Shown: positions 1 through 8,993, numbered from the stretch's first letter. The stretch: 64,000 nucleotides of DNA from Rodentibacter pneumotropicus DSM 21403 (GCF_000379905.1 NZ_KB904040.1:186001-250000), one strand, 5' to 3'. Program-made: numbers and translations. The notes: generated by a model not told the origin, from the letters alone.

Positions 1-1
1 A

Positions 2-484
2 GGAGCTTATGAGACGCTTTGTCAGACTTATTTAACAACAGCGACACAAGAAAAATATTTGAATAACGCATGGTCGGATCTAAATTTTATTTTAGATCAT
101 ACCAATGTTACCTTTAATCTCAACACATCGCCCGAAACGAAAGCCTATCCGGTAAAATTTGAAGCCAATGGTATGATGGCTAAAGCACCGAAAGATGCGA
201 AATCATCTCAGGGTTGGTCTTTCCTAGATAGAATAGAAGGTCTATTAAGGATTTCCTTTGATAAAAGGTTAGTTGAAATTCAGGATGAGAAAACAAGTAA
301 GATTAAAGAACTAAGTTCATTCTGGAGTATGATTCAAAGTAAAATTAAACCATATGATACTATTCTTCCTGCTTTTGTAGCAGAAGGTGAGAATTATGTG
401 GCTAAGTTTGAAAAAAATGACAATGGCTATTTCATTAACGGCAAATCTTTTAAGGAAATAGAAGAAAGTTCATCAGAGAAATAA
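2..484 (+). CDS. C-terminal part of an unrecognised protein (5' end outside window)
   Basis: The reading frame is open from base 2 to the TAA at 482-484, so the gene starts before the window and only its last ~160 codons are visible. A TTG at 59 could be read as a start but the frame continues upstream of it without a stop, so a partial gene is the better reading. The visible part is hydrophilic, without membrane segments. Its ending (an NGK motif followed by a short acidic tail) is faintly like the end of YdgA/DUF945 proteins, but I would not assign a family. A rho-independent terminator follows directly. Confidence 0.6.
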   Translation, partial: GAYETLCQTYLTTATQEKYLNNAWSDLNFILDHTNVTFNLNTSPETKAYPVKFEANGMMAKAPKDAKSSQGWSFLDRIEGLLRISFDKRLVEIQDEKTSKIKELSSFWSMIQSKIKPYDTILPAFVAEGENYVAKFEKNDNGYFINGKSFKEIEESSSEK

Positions 485-489
485 TAAAA

Positions 490-522
490 AATGCCCACGG
501 ACGGTATGGTGGGTATTTTTTT
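490..522 (+). terminator. Rho-independent terminator
   Basis: AATGCCCAC (490-498) pairs with GTGGGTATT (509-517, one G-U pair), followed by a T run. It closes the partial gene that ends at 484. Confidence 0.8.
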
Positions 523-658
523 ATCATTAATGAAAAACACACCAAAATCTGACCGCACTTTATCCTTTACAAATAGTGAAATAAACCTAAAATACGGGCT
601 TTTAACACGACTTGCCTACGGGTAGGTTACTGACTTGAAATCAGAAAAAGAGTAGATT

Positions 659-2038
659 ATGACCACCTCATTTAAGCCCGAATTACTTTCTCCCGCCGGT
701 TCTCTAAAAAATATGCGCTATGCCTTTGCCTATGGTGCAGATGCCGTCTATGCCGGTCAGCCTCGTTATAGCTTACGAGTGCGTAACAATGAATTTAATC
801 ATGCAAATTTAAAAATCGGTATTGATGAAGCGCACGCCCTTGGTAAAAAATTCTATGTCGTTGTGAATATTGCACCGCATAATTCTAAACTCAAAACCTT
901 TATTAAAGATTTACAACCCGTTATAAATATGGGACCGGATGCGTTGATTATGTCCGATCCTGGTTTGATTATGCTGGTGCGTGAGCATTTCCCCGATATT
1001 GATATTCATCTTTCCGTACAAGCCAATGCGGTAAACTGGGCAACGGTGAAATTTTGGAAACAAATGGGGCTAACCCGCGTGATTTTGTCCCGAGAACTTT
1101 CCTTAGATGAAATTGCTGAAATTCGCCAACAGGTGCCAGATATTGAACTTGAGATTTTCGTACATGGCGCATTATGTATGGCATATTCTGGCCGTTGCTT
1201 GCTTTCCGGCTACATTAATAAACGCGATCCAAACCAAGGCACTTGCACTAATGCCTGCCGCTGGGAATATAAAATGGAAGAAGGCACGGTAGATGAAGTG
1301 GGCAACATTGTACCGAAAATTGATCCTAGCCAACAAATTGAAATAAAAAATGTTGCGCCAACTTTAGGTGAAGGTAGTGTAACAGATAAGGTATTCCTTT
1401 ATACCGAATCTCAAAAAACTGATGAACAAATGACTGCCTTTGAGGACGAACACGGCACTTATTTTATGAATTCAAAAGACTTACGTGCAGTACAACATGT
1501 GGAAAAATTGACTGCACTTGGTGTTCATTCCTTAAAAATTGAAGGTAGAACCAAGTCTTTCTATTATTGTGCCCGTACCGCACAAGTGTATCGAAAAGCA
1601 ATTGATGATGCCGCGGCAGGTAAACCTTTTGATGAAAGTTTGATGGATACCCTAGAATCTCTCGCCCACCGAGGTTACACCGAAGGATTCTTGCGCCGTC
1701 ATACACATGATGAGTATCAAAACTATGAATACGGCTATTCTATTTCTGATCGCCAGCAATTTGTCGGTGAATTTACCGGGAAACGTAACGAACAAGGCAT
1801 GGCAGAAGTGGCGGTAAAAAATAAATTTTTACTCAATGATGAAGTGGAAATGATGACACCACAAGGTAATATCAATTTTAAAATTGAGAAAATGCTAAAT
1901 CGAAAAAATGAAGCAGTGGAAGCCGCATCAGGTGACGGGCATTTCGTATTCTTAGATGTACCGAAAGATATTAATTTAGAATACGCTCTCTTGATGCGCA
2001 ATCTGGTGAATACAAACACACGTAACCCTCACAATTAA
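659..2038 (+). CDS. trhP: tRNA 5-hydroxyuridine synthesis protein TrhP (YegQ, peptidase U32 family)
   Basis: Close full-length match in my reading to E. coli YegQ/TrhP (453 aa; 459 here). The family makes 5-hydroxyuridine at position 34 of certain tRNAs in a prephenate-dependent, iron-sulfur dependent reaction in the cytoplasm. Visible marks are the start ELLSPAGSLKNMRYAFAYG, the U32 signature around EIFVHGALCMAYSGRC (residues ~164-180) and a cysteine group (CMAYSGRC, then GTCTNAC) fitting an Fe-S site. The family was first annotated as a protease, a label that still appears in databases. Two short hairpins lie in the 60 bases before the ATG (CCTAC/GTAGG near 615-626 and CTGA/TCAG near 631-645). 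The gene stands alone and is not in an operon with tpsB. Confidence 0.93.
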   Translation: MTTSFKPELLSPAGSLKNMRYAFAYGADAVYAGQPRYSLRVRNNEFNHANLKIGIDEAHALGKKFYVVVNIAPHNSKLKTFIKDLQPVINMGPDALIMSDPGLIMLVREHFPDIDIHLSVQANAVNWATVKFWKQMGLTRVILSRELSLDEIAEIRQQVPDIELEIFVHGALCMAYSGRCLLSGYINKRDPNQGTCTNACRWEYKMEEGTVDEVGNIVPKIDPSQQIEIKNVAPTLGEGSVTDKVFLYTESQKTDEQMTAFEDEHGTYFMNSKDLRAVQHVEKLTALGVHSLKIEGRTKSFYYCARTAQVYRKAIDDAAAGKPFDESLMDTLESLAHRGYTEGFLRRHTHDEYQNYEYGYSISDRQQFVGEFTGKRNEQGMAEVAVKNKFLLNDEVEMMTPQGNINFKIEKMLNRKNEAVEAASGDGHFVFLDVPKDINLEYALLMRNLVNTNTRNPHN

Positions 2039-2052
2039 TTGTTAAATAAATG

Positions 2053-2080
2053 TTGCATTTACTTTAAAAATCATTATAAT
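2053..2080 (+). promoter_or_regulatory. Sigma-70 promoter of a probable small RNA, with a Fur-like sequence
   Basis: TTGCAT (2053-2058), 16-base spacer, perfect TATAAT (2075-2080). There is no start codon with a reading frame before the terminator 60-80 bases downstream. Bases 2065-2079 match the 7-1-7 Fur consensus TGATAATnATTATCA at 11 of 14 positions and overlap the -10 box. In DNA this AT-rich the Fur reading is only suggestive. Confidence 0.6.
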
Positions 2081-2086
2081 CCCTAG

Positions 2087-2167
2087 CCATACCTGATTTG
2101 TTAATTCAACAACTCATAGTATGACTCCAAATATTTTGCCCTTTCAATTTTTGAAAGGGCTTTTTTT
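2087..2167 (+). ncRNA. Candidate small RNA of about 80 nt
   Basis: The segment between a strong promoter (-10 ending at 2080) and a strong terminator is non-coding but structured. CATAC (2088-2092) pairs with GTATG (2119-2123) and encloses TTGTT/AACAA (2098-2102 with 2108-2112). An unpaired AT-rich linker follows, then a terminator hairpin GCCCTTTCAA/TTGAAAGGGC (2138-2147 with 2151-2160) with seven Ts. A 5' hairpin, single-stranded linker and terminator with a U tail is the usual build of an Hfq-dependent sRNA. No known Rfam family is recognised. It could instead be a trhP 3' processing product. Confidence 0.5.
2138..2167 (+). terminator. Rho-independent terminator
   Basis: Perfect 10-bp stem with a 3-base loop followed by TTTTTTT. 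It ends the candidate sRNA and any read-through from trhP. Confidence 0.9.
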
Positions 2168-2321
2168 GTGTGCATTTAAGAAACATTGTCAGTAAAGTCA
2201 AACAATCGCAGTTTTATAATTCGGTCTTTTTTCTCTCTGAATGGATAAATTGTGAATCTTTTAAGCTATAAGCAGCGATCCAAAACTACAAAACAAATCG
2301 CATAAAAAATACACTCTAATC

Positions 2322-2350
2322 TTCGCACTCTAATAATTATACGGTATGAT
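2322..2350 (+). promoter_or_regulatory. Putative tpsB promoter
   Basis: TTCGCA (2322-2327), 17-base spacer, TATGAT (2345-2350), about 30 bases before the tpsB ATG; AAGGA at 2369-2373 is the ribosome binding site. Nothing else is seen in 2168-2321. Confidence 0.5.
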
Positions 2351-2379
2351 GTGGCGCGGAATTTATTTAAGGATACACT

Positions 2380-4017
2380 ATGAAGCATCTCTCAATCTTA
2401 CTGGCTTGTATGCCGATTTTTACTTGGGCAAATCAGCAATCAATACCAATACAAAATGAATTTAACCGTTTTCAACAGCAAGCAAAAAATCAAAATGAGC
2501 AGCTTCAGCAAGTACAGCAACAGCGTTGGCTTTCACAGCATCAATATCAAACGGAACAACAAGAGCATACTCAAGCTGATTTATCTCAAGTTTGCCTACC
2601 GTATAGTGAAGTGAAGTTTGTGGGTTTCCATTTAATCGATCCTTTGCCTTTTGCACCAAAAAAGAATGAGTGTTTAAATGAAGAGCGTTTAAACCGACTC
2701 AGTCAGGATCTTACTTCTGCTTACTTAGCTTTAGGTTATGTTTATAATCCTTTTCAATTTGAAGACGATGGCTCCGGAAAACTCACAATGAGAGTAACAG
2801 AAGGGAAGGTAAGTTTGCTTTCCAGTAACAGCGAGCGACTCAATTTTACTATGCTTTTCCCGAATATTTTAGGTAAGCCGTTAAATATTAAGGATCTGGA
2901 TCAAGCATTAGATCAGGCAAATAAAATGCCGGGAAGTAAAGTGAGCGTTGATGTGCTACCGACAAAAAATGGAGAAATTGAGTTGTCCTTTGTAAATGAA
3001 GAAAAATCTCGTGTAACAGGTTATGCTGGTATGGATAATTTTGCTTCAAAACGCTCGGGACGTTGGCAAGCTAAAGGCGGGCTAAATATTGATAACCCTC
3101 TGGGGCTTTCCGACAGTCTTTATCTTAATGTCAGTCACAGTTTGAAATCTTATCATCATAATTTTAACCGCTCATTTTCATTCTTCCATACTATCCCTTA
3201 TGGTTATTGGTCATTAAGTACCTTTGGCTCTTTTTCGACATTTAAGTCTACTCTTCCATTACAATATAATACCGTTGAGCAAAAGGGATATACTTGGCAG
3301 GCAGCATTGCGTAGCGACTACACATTTCAACGTGATTCTAATTCAATTTCCAATCTTTATGCACAGTTAGAAAGGATTAAAAGTAAAAGTTATTTTCATG
3401 ATAGTTTAATTTTGTTGCAAAGCCCCACATTAACAACCGCTCAGATTGGTATTAATCACTTACAATTATTTTCTTATGGCTCATTGATGACCGATTTTAG
3501 CTATGAAAGAGGTTTAAAATGGTGGAATTCCATAGCAAATCATGGACGCGATCAACCGGAAGGGCAATTTAATCGTTGGCGGGCAGAATTACAATTTAAC
3601 GCGTTTTATCCAATTAAATCTCAGATTTTCCGCCAATCTAGCCGTTTAGTCGGGCAGTATAGTCATAACTATTTACCGAGTATTAAGCAGGAAGAATTGC
3701 TCGGGCGTTATGCTGTACGTGGTCTTAATGATTTTTCCCTGTCAGCTGAGAAAAGTGCTGTACTACAAAATAATTTAGGTTGGTTACATCAATACAAGCA
3801 ATGGCAGATTGAACCCTATTTAGGGCTGGATATCGGGATACAAAAAGCAACGGCACCGGATGCTAATAGCCAAAAAGCGTTTGGTTATGCGTTGGGCATG
3901 AAAGCCTCTCATCCTCGTTGGTACATACAATTGGAATGGGCAACGGGACGATTATTCCAACGGAATCAAATTATTCAAGAACGAAGTATTAATGTGAATT
4001 GGCATGTTATGTTTTAA
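2380..4017 (+). CDS. Two-partner secretion outer-membrane transporter (TpsB, ShlB/FhaC/HecB family)
   Basis: 545 aa, the usual size for TpsB. It secretes one TpsA exoprotein across the outer membrane. A signal peptide (MKHLSILLACMPIFTWA, cut near residue 17) is followed by a Gln-rich helical linker (~20-68), a ShlB-type POTRA domain (~71-144, cysteines at 72 and 98 placed as a likely disulfide), and a C-terminal beta-barrel ending in ...VNWHVMF, with the terminal aromatic residue typical of outer-membrane barrels. The L6-loop motif VRGL is at residues 446-449, matching the conserved VRGY/F of FhaC. The partner tpsA follows 220 bases downstream on the same strand with its own upstream signals, so the two may be transcribed separately. 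Confidence 0.92.
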   Translation: MKHLSILLACMPIFTWANQQSIPIQNEFNRFQQQAKNQNEQLQQVQQQRWLSQHQYQTEQQEHTQADLSQVCLPYSEVKFVGFHLIDPLPFAPKKNECLNEERLNRLSQDLTSAYLALGYVYNPFQFEDDGSGKLTMRVTEGKVSLLSSNSERLNFTMLFPNILGKPLNIKDLDQALDQANKMPGSKVSVDVLPTKNGEIELSFVNEEKSRVTGYAGMDNFASKRSGRWQAKGGLNIDNPLGLSDSLYLNVSHSLKSYHHNFNRSFSFFHTIPYGYWSLSTFGSFSTFKSTLPLQYNTVEQKGYTWQAALRSDYTFQRDSNSISNLYAQLERIKSKSYFHDSLILLQSPTLTTAQIGINHLQLFSYGSLMTDFSYERGLKWWNSIANHGRDQPEGQFNRWRAELQFNAFYPIKSQIFRQSSRLVGQYSHNYLPSIKQEELLGRYAVRGLNDFSLSAEKSAVLQNNLGWLHQYKQWQIEPYLGLDIGIQKATAPDANSQKAFGYALGMKASHPRWYIQLEWATGRLFQRNQIIQERSINVNWHVMF

Positions 4018-4088
4018 TTAGTCAATAAGATGTTCTTAATTAGGCATAGGTTATCTAAATTTGAAGGAAATAAAAATTGGTAAAAAAT

Positions 4089-4104
4089 TGTGATACAGGT
4101 CACA
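4089..4104 (+). promoter_or_regulatory. CRP-N type binding site upstream of tpsA
   Basis: TGTGATACAGGTCACA matches the CRP consensus TGTGA-N6-TCACA exactly, and the A/T flanks extend the symmetry. With a possible -10 TAGAAT at 4152-4157 the site would be centred near -67, a class I activator position. The start of transcription is inferred. Confidence 0.75.
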
Positions 4105-4116
4105 AATTTACATATT

Positions 4117-4127
4117 AAAAAAAAAAA
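4117..4127 (+). repeat. Poly(A) tract of 11 between CRP site and tpsA promoter region
   Basis: Eleven consecutive A residues lie between the CRP site and the likely tpsA core promoter. Homopolymer runs of this length can slip and change promoter spacing in Pasteurellaceae and Neisseria. Confidence 0.7.
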
Positions 4128-4239
4128 TCATCGGATATTTAATAATTGATGCTTAGAATATCCTGTACGCCAAACGATGTGTTAGTTTTTATCAAGAAAT
4201 GAGTAAAACAAATTGTTGGCAAAAGAGGGGTAAACAGGA

Positions 4240-7200
4240 ATGCTTGCCAACTTAACTTTTATTCTTTTTCATTCTGGATCTCTATCTATGCAAAAATTTT
4301 CTCTTTCTAAAATCACAATCAGCTTATCATTGTGCTATGTAACACAATTTAGCTATGCGGATATTCAAACCTCAAACAGCAATACACAAGTCACTCGTCA
4401 AAAAGGTGTAGAAATAGTGAATATTGCTACACCAAGTCAATCAGGCTTATCCCATAACCAATATAATAAATTTAATGTTGATAAAGCGGGGGCTGTACTC
4501 AACAACGGATTACAAACCAGCCAAACTCAGCTTGCCGGAGAGGTAGGTAAAAACCCTAATTTACGCACACAAGCGGCTACGGTTATCTTAAATGAAGTGG
4601 TCAGTCATAATCCATCCTATATTGCGGGAAAACAGGAAATTGCGGGGCAAAAAGCTGACTATGTGTTAGCTAACCCGAACGGGATTAGTGTGGATGGCGG
4701 TGGTTTTATCAATACACCGAGAGCATCATTAGTGGTGGGTAAAGCAACTGTCGAAAGTGGTAAATTGACCGGTTATAGCATAGATGGTGAACAGGGTTTA
4801 ACGACAAAAGGTACGATGTCAGGAGCAACCAATGTGGATTTAATTGCTCCAACAGTCAATGTGTCAGGCAATCTCCAATCAGATGGTAATGTGAATATTT
4901 TACAGGGTCATAATAAAATTGAGCGGGCGGATAACGGAGAATTAACCGTTAGTGTATTACCACAGCAAGAAAAAGTATTAGACGGTACAGTCGCAGGTAG
5001 TATTCAAGCGGGTCGTATTCGTATCCATTCAACAGACGATCGTGCTAGTTTAGAGGTTACTGGTAGCAACTTAACCGCGAAGCAAGTGACAGTAACCGGC
5101 GGTAATGTGAAATTAAATGGGAAGATGGTTAACAATACTACTTCTTCCTCTAAAAATATTAGTGATAAGGATCGACTTGTTGGTAAAGGTAAATTACGTA
5201 AAGACACTCAACAGTTTGATAAAACCTATGTGAAAGCGGATTCTGCGACTGTGGTTGCGTCTAATCACTTGACATTAGAGGGGGCAGATATTCAAGCTAA
5301 AGATGTAGTATTAGTCGGTGGTAAAACTCATTTAGGCACGGTAAAAACGAAAGAAAGAACTATATCATCTGAAGATCGTGCAAAAGGAAATGCAAAAATA
5401 TCCGAAAGTTCATTTGGTACGACTGAAAAGGCTCATAGCACAAAAATTGTATCGGATAATCTTAAACTCATTGCCACAGATGGAAAATTAACAGGTGATG
5501 CGTCCAAGATTAATGCTCAAAATCTTGTTTTACACGGTGAAAAAGGGGTTACGTTCCAAGGGGTAACAGAACAGAGTTACTATGCTGATTCTTCAACCTT
5601 TAAAAATATTTCGTCTAAACGTAAGACCGGTAGAAGTTCACAATCTGCAGCTACTCAGAATTATGTGGCAAGCGAATTGAATGTGAAAGACAATTTAATT
5701 ATTTCAAGTGGGGCAGATATTCAGTTTGCAGGAACAATCGGACGTATTGATGGTGATGTGGTTGTTGCAAATAATGGCGAACTTCAATTCAAGTCAGAGG
5801 AAGTTAAAAATAGTCATAATGTTGATGATAAAGAAAAATACTGGGGAGGTTTAGCAGGCTCAAAAACCTTGGTTTCTACCCGTAATGATAGAGAGCAGCA
5901 CGGAGCGGATTTTACTGTACAAGGGACAATTTTAGCTGATGCTAAGAAAGGAGTGAATATTTCAGGTAGCCGGGTCATTTCAGGTAAAGAGGCGTTAGTT
6001 AAAGCAAATGAAGGTAGCCTACGATTAGATTCTGTAGAAAATTTCAGCTCTTATCAAGAACAAGGTCGTATAGGGACAATTTTCAATATTACGAAAGAGC
6101 GTACTAAGGGCTATAAGGTTGTTTCTACCCAACAGGGTTCAGCTTTACATTCTCAGTCCAATTTGAAATTAGTTACAGATAAAAATGTAGATATTATTGG
6201 TAGCCGCGTACAAGCAGGTGGCGTGCTTGATATTGTTGCCGGTGGCGATATTAATATTCAAGGCAGCCGAGACTATTTATCCCAAAATCATACCCAATCG
6301 GGTATTGGGTTTACCACTAAAGTGGAAAAACCTACATTATTGCTGGATAAAGAAGGCGTTGTAAAATCTTCCGTTGATCTTCTTGTCAATGTGATTGAGG
6401 GTAAGGTTAAACGTGATGAGTTCGCTAAAAATTTAGTGAGTAATGTCAAAGACAATTTGAAGTTTAAAGGCGAAGCTAGCGCCACTCTTGGTTTTTATAA
6501 ACATAATAAATCATTGATGGAAGGTACGCATACTGCATCGTCAGTGAGCGGTGGTGAAACCAATTTAACCGCTAATAATGTAAATATAGCGGGGAGTAAA
6601 GTGTCTGCAACAAAGACCGATTTGAATATCAACGCAAACAATGTCAATACGCAGGCACAGCATAATTCTGCGACTTCTACGAAGAAAAATACGGATGTAG
6701 GGATTACTAATACGGTAACCGTAACCGAAAGCGGTATTACAAATAAACTCTCATTAGGAATCCAACATTCACAAGCCAATAGTTCAACAACTTCCGCACA
6801 AGGCAGTCAATTATCCGCTGCTAATAATCTGAATATAAATGCAAATCAAGCTATTAACCATAGCGGTTCACAGCTTAATGCCGGGCAGAATATAGCTGAA
6901 AACGCACAAAATGTGAGTCATAAATCGGAAAACAATACAGAAAACAGCAATAAGAAAAATGTTGATGTTGGCTTAACCTTAACGACATCCCTTGATAAAA
7001 ACAAAGTTGTGAGTGGCAGTCTTGTATTGGGTGCTTCTGGTGGACGTGAGCAAAGTTCTGCGACAAATGCACAAAGTACAACTGTAACGGCAGGTAATGA
7101 TGTAAATGTGAATGCCAACCACTTAATTGATGTTGGGACACAATATCAAGGCGGTAGTAATGTTAATCTCAACTCACAGTCGCACAATATTCAATCGGCT

Positions 7201-8556
7201 CAAAACACCAAGCAGAATGATAAATTAAATGCGGGGGTTACTATTGGGGTTAGTGCCAGTACAAAAGATTTTGCAAGTGCAAATGTTGGGGTAAATGCAG
7301 GAATTCACTTCCAAAAAGATCAGAGCAATTCAACGACGGCTCATAAAGCAAATGTACAGGGGGAGAATGTTAATATCACCACTGGGACATTAAACAGCCA
7401 GGGGGATATTTCGGCAACACACAATGTGAATATCAATTCTGATCAAGCAAACTTTACCCAATCGCAAAATACCAGCAGCCATAAAGGAGGGGGTTTTACC
7501 CTTAATGTTGGTGTTGGTGCGATTGTCGTTCCAGCAGCAGGTGCAGCAGTACCGTCTGTCGATGTAAATTTCACGGCTAATGGGCATAAAGGCAACCGTA
7601 CAGATGCTGTCTCGCATAATGTTCAAGGTGGCAACAATGTGGGTATTCATGGTAAAGAGGGTGTGAATTTACAGGGCACAAATGTTGTGGCAGGCAATAA
7701 TGTATCGATCACTGGTGAAACCGTCAACGTACAGCCAGGTAAAAGCCAAGTACAGGATCTCAACGTAAGCGTGGGTGGTGGAGTGAGTGTCGGTGCAAAT
7801 ACCTCTAGCCTTGGCATTAACGGCAATGTGAACGTCCAACACGAAAATAGTACCACCCATCAAGGTGTGTCGCTCAACGGTCAAAACGTGAACATTCAAG
7901 CTAATAATGGTGTGAATTTAATCGGTGTAAGTTCAAACAGTACCGACCTTAACCTCAATGGTGGCAAAGGTGATGTGAGCTTAAATGCGGCGAAAAATAA
8001 CGTGAACAAAACTGGGGTCGATGTCGGTTTATCACTAAACGGCGGGATTAGCGATGATAAATGGACACCGGCGAGCGGTTCAGGCAAACTCAATGTAGAT
8101 GTAGTACGTAATGAAACTCATACTACAACCGATTTAAATTCGCAAAATGCTACCCTTTCTGGAAATAATGCTCACTTTAACGGTAGCAGTATCAATGCAG
8201 AAAATGTCATCAATAACCTTAAAGGTAACGTCACTACCCGCCCTGTTACAGATAAGGTGAACGAAACTAGCGTACACCTTTCTGCGAATGGTAGCGGTAA
8301 ATTTACCCCATACCCTGCGGATAAATGGGCAGAAAGTGCGAAGAAAGATTGGGATAACGGCACAATTGCAGGGGTAAAATCCGATGTGAATGTGAAAGTA
8401 GATTCCACCAAAACCGAAACGGTAAAACAAGGCGGGATTAATCCGGAGAAACCTCAAGTAGTCAAAAACAAGGTGGTGAAAACTAACGTTGTTTTAACCA
8501 CCAAAAAGAAAGAACAGCTTCTCAATATGATGAAACGTGGATATTTCCGCAGATAG
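4240..8556 (+). CDS. Two-partner secretion exoprotein (TpsA, filamentous hemagglutinin family)
   Basis: 1438 aa from the first start; GAGGGG at 4225-4230 sits well for the ATG at 4240, but ATG 4288 (residue 17) would begin at a compact signal peptide MQKFSLSKITISLSLCYVTQ, cut after SYA. The TPS secretion domain follows (~40-290) with hallmark NPNL (105-108) and NPNGIS (145-150). The rest is a long beta-helix of degenerate repeats rich in Asn, Ser, Gly and Val (for example NVNIQANNGVNL), with blocks of FHA-type repeats. No VENN or DUF637 pretoxin motif, no C-terminal toxin and no downstream immunity gene are seen, so this is more likely an adhesin or hemagglutinin-like filament than a contact-dependent inhibition CdiA. 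The C-terminus is basic (...KKKEQLLNMMKRGYFRR) and a strong terminator follows, so the end looks natural or long-settled rather than freshly broken. Confidence 0.92.
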   Translation: MLANLTFILFHSGSLSMQKFSLSKITISLSLCYVTQFSYADIQTSNSNTQVTRQKGVEIVNIATPSQSGLSHNQYNKFNVDKAGAVLNNGLQTSQTQLAGEVGKNPNLRTQAATVILNEVVSHNPSYIAGKQEIAGQKADYVLANPNGISVDGGGFINTPRASLVVGKATVESGKLTGYSIDGEQGLTTKGTMSGATNVDLIAPTVNVSGNLQSDGNVNILQGHNKIERADNGELTVSVLPQQEKVLDGTVAGSIQAGRIRIHSTDDRASLEVTGSNLTAKQVTVTGGNVKLNGKMVNNTTSSSKNISDKDRLVGKGKLRKDTQQFDKTYVKADSATVVASNHLTLEGADIQAKDVVLVGGKTHLGTVKTKERTISSEDRAKGNAKISESSFGTTEKAHSTKIVSDNLKLIATDGKLTGDASKINAQNLVLHGEKGVTFQGVTEQSYYADSSTFKNISSKRKTGRSSQSAATQNYVASELNVKDNLIISSGADIQFAGTIGRIDGDVVVANNGELQFKSEEVKNSHNVDDKEKYWGGLAGSKTLVSTRNDREQHGADFTVQGTILADAKKGVNISGSRVISGKEALVKANEGSLRLDSVENFSSYQEQGRIGTIFNITKERTKGYKVVSTQQGSALHSQSNLKLVTDKNVDIIGSRVQAGGVLDIVAGGDINIQGSRDYLSQNHTQSGIGFTTKVEKPTLLLDKEGVVKSSVDLLVNVIEGKVKRDEFAKNLVSNVKDNLKFKGEASATLGFYKHNKSLMEGTHTASSVSGGETNLTANNVNIAGSKVSATKTDLNINANNVNTQAQHNSATSTKKNTDVGITNTVTVTESGITNKLSLGIQHSQANSSTTSAQGSQLSAANNLNINANQAINHSGSQLNAGQNIAENAQNVSHKSENNTENSNKKNVDVGLTLTTSLDKNKVVSGSLVLGASGGREQSSATNAQSTTVTAGNDVNVNANHLIDVGTQYQGGSNVNLNSQSHNIQSAQNTKQNDKLNAGVTIGVSASTKDFASANVGVNAGIHFQKDQSNSTTAHKANVQGENVNITTGTLNSQGDISATHNVNINSDQANFTQSQNTSSHKGGGFTLNVGVGAIVVPAAGAAVPSVDVNFTANGHKGNRTDAVSHNVQGGNNVGIHGKEGVNLQGTNVVAGNNVSITGETVNVQPGKSQVQDLNVSVGGGVSVGANTSSLGINGNVNVQHENSTTHQGVSLNGQNVNIQANNGVNLIGVSSNSTDLNLNGGKGDVSLNAAKNNVNKTGVDVGLSLNGGISDDKWTPASGSGKLNVDVVRNETHTTTDLNSQNATLSGNNAHFNGSSINAENVINNLKGNVTTRPVTDKVNETSVHLSANGSGKFTPYPADKWAESAKKDWDNGTIAGVKSDVNVKVDSTKTETVKQGGINPEKPQVVKNKVVKTNVVLTTKKKEQLLNMMKRGYFRR

Positions 8557-8580
8557 TCAGACGTTAAATAAATGACCTTG

Positions 8581-8625
8581 CCGAAACACACTGCTTTCAA
8601 AGCAGTGTGTTTCGGTAAATTTTTT
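8581..8625 (+). terminator. Strong terminator after tpsA
   Basis: CCGAAACACACTGCTT (8581-8596) pairs with AAGCAGTGTGTTTCGG (8600-8615), a 16-bp perfect stem, followed by TAAATTTTTT. Confidence 0.9.
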
Positions 8626-8646
8626 GCAAGCTGTAGAAGATCAAAC

Positions 8647-8927
8647 TCAATCTAACAATTCTCGTTTAAAATTACAGTGCCTATCAGGTTCATTTGAGCC
8701 TAAATTCTTTTCCGCCCAAATCCGTTTTCCATTAAGCAGTGTTACCATAGGTCTTCTTCCTCAGCACATTTTTCCTTGATGGGGTCGATGACAGTTATAA
8801 TACATTCACCACTTATCTAAATCAGCTTGTAGAAAATCTTTGGATTTTCAAAGCTACTTTTCTTGAAGTCTGCCAGTTCATCTATCGGCAATTTCTCCCA
8901 GTTTTCTATTGCTTGCCAATAGGTCAT
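8647..8927 (-). pseudogene. Decayed C-terminal remnant of an IS481-type transposase
   Basis: Read on the minus strand with frameshifts, the stretch encodes ENWEKLPIDELADF, then QADLDKW, YYNCHRPHQGKMC, then PMVTLLNGKRIWAEKNL. The last two blocks are the typical end of the integrase core of IS481/IS3-like transposases (Y-N-x-x-R-x-H-Q-G-K-M and TLL-GK-IWAEKNL). At least two stop codons and a frame change interrupt it, and the N-terminal two thirds and the inverted repeats are missing. It therefore marks an old insertion between tpsA and dcuB. Confidence 0.75.
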
Positions 8928-8963
8928 GTGAAAAATAATCGATTTTTTAACCGCACTTTAGAA

Positions 8964-8990
8964 ACAAAAAGGCTATTCTTTCGAATAGCC
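8964..8990 (-). terminator. Terminator for dcuB
   Basis: GGCTATTC (8971-8978) pairs with GAATAGCC (8983-8990); read on the minus strand the stem is followed by a T run. It lies beyond the tandem repeats after dcuB. Confidence 0.8.
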
Positions 8991-8993
8991 TTT

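Noticed and set aside
5004-8457. Several long open frames on the minus strand inside tpsA
   Set aside because: They mirror the repeat structure and codon bias of the plus-strand exoprotein gene; no ribosome sites or recognisable proteins.
4240-8556. Contact-dependent inhibition (CdiA) toxin
   Set aside because: No VENN or pretoxin motif, no toxin domain and no immunity gene behind it.
8817-8927. A small minus-strand gene starting MTYWQAIENW, first thought to be an immunity protein
   Set aside because: It continues in other frames into the conserved end of an IS481 transposase, so it is a piece of a pseudogene.
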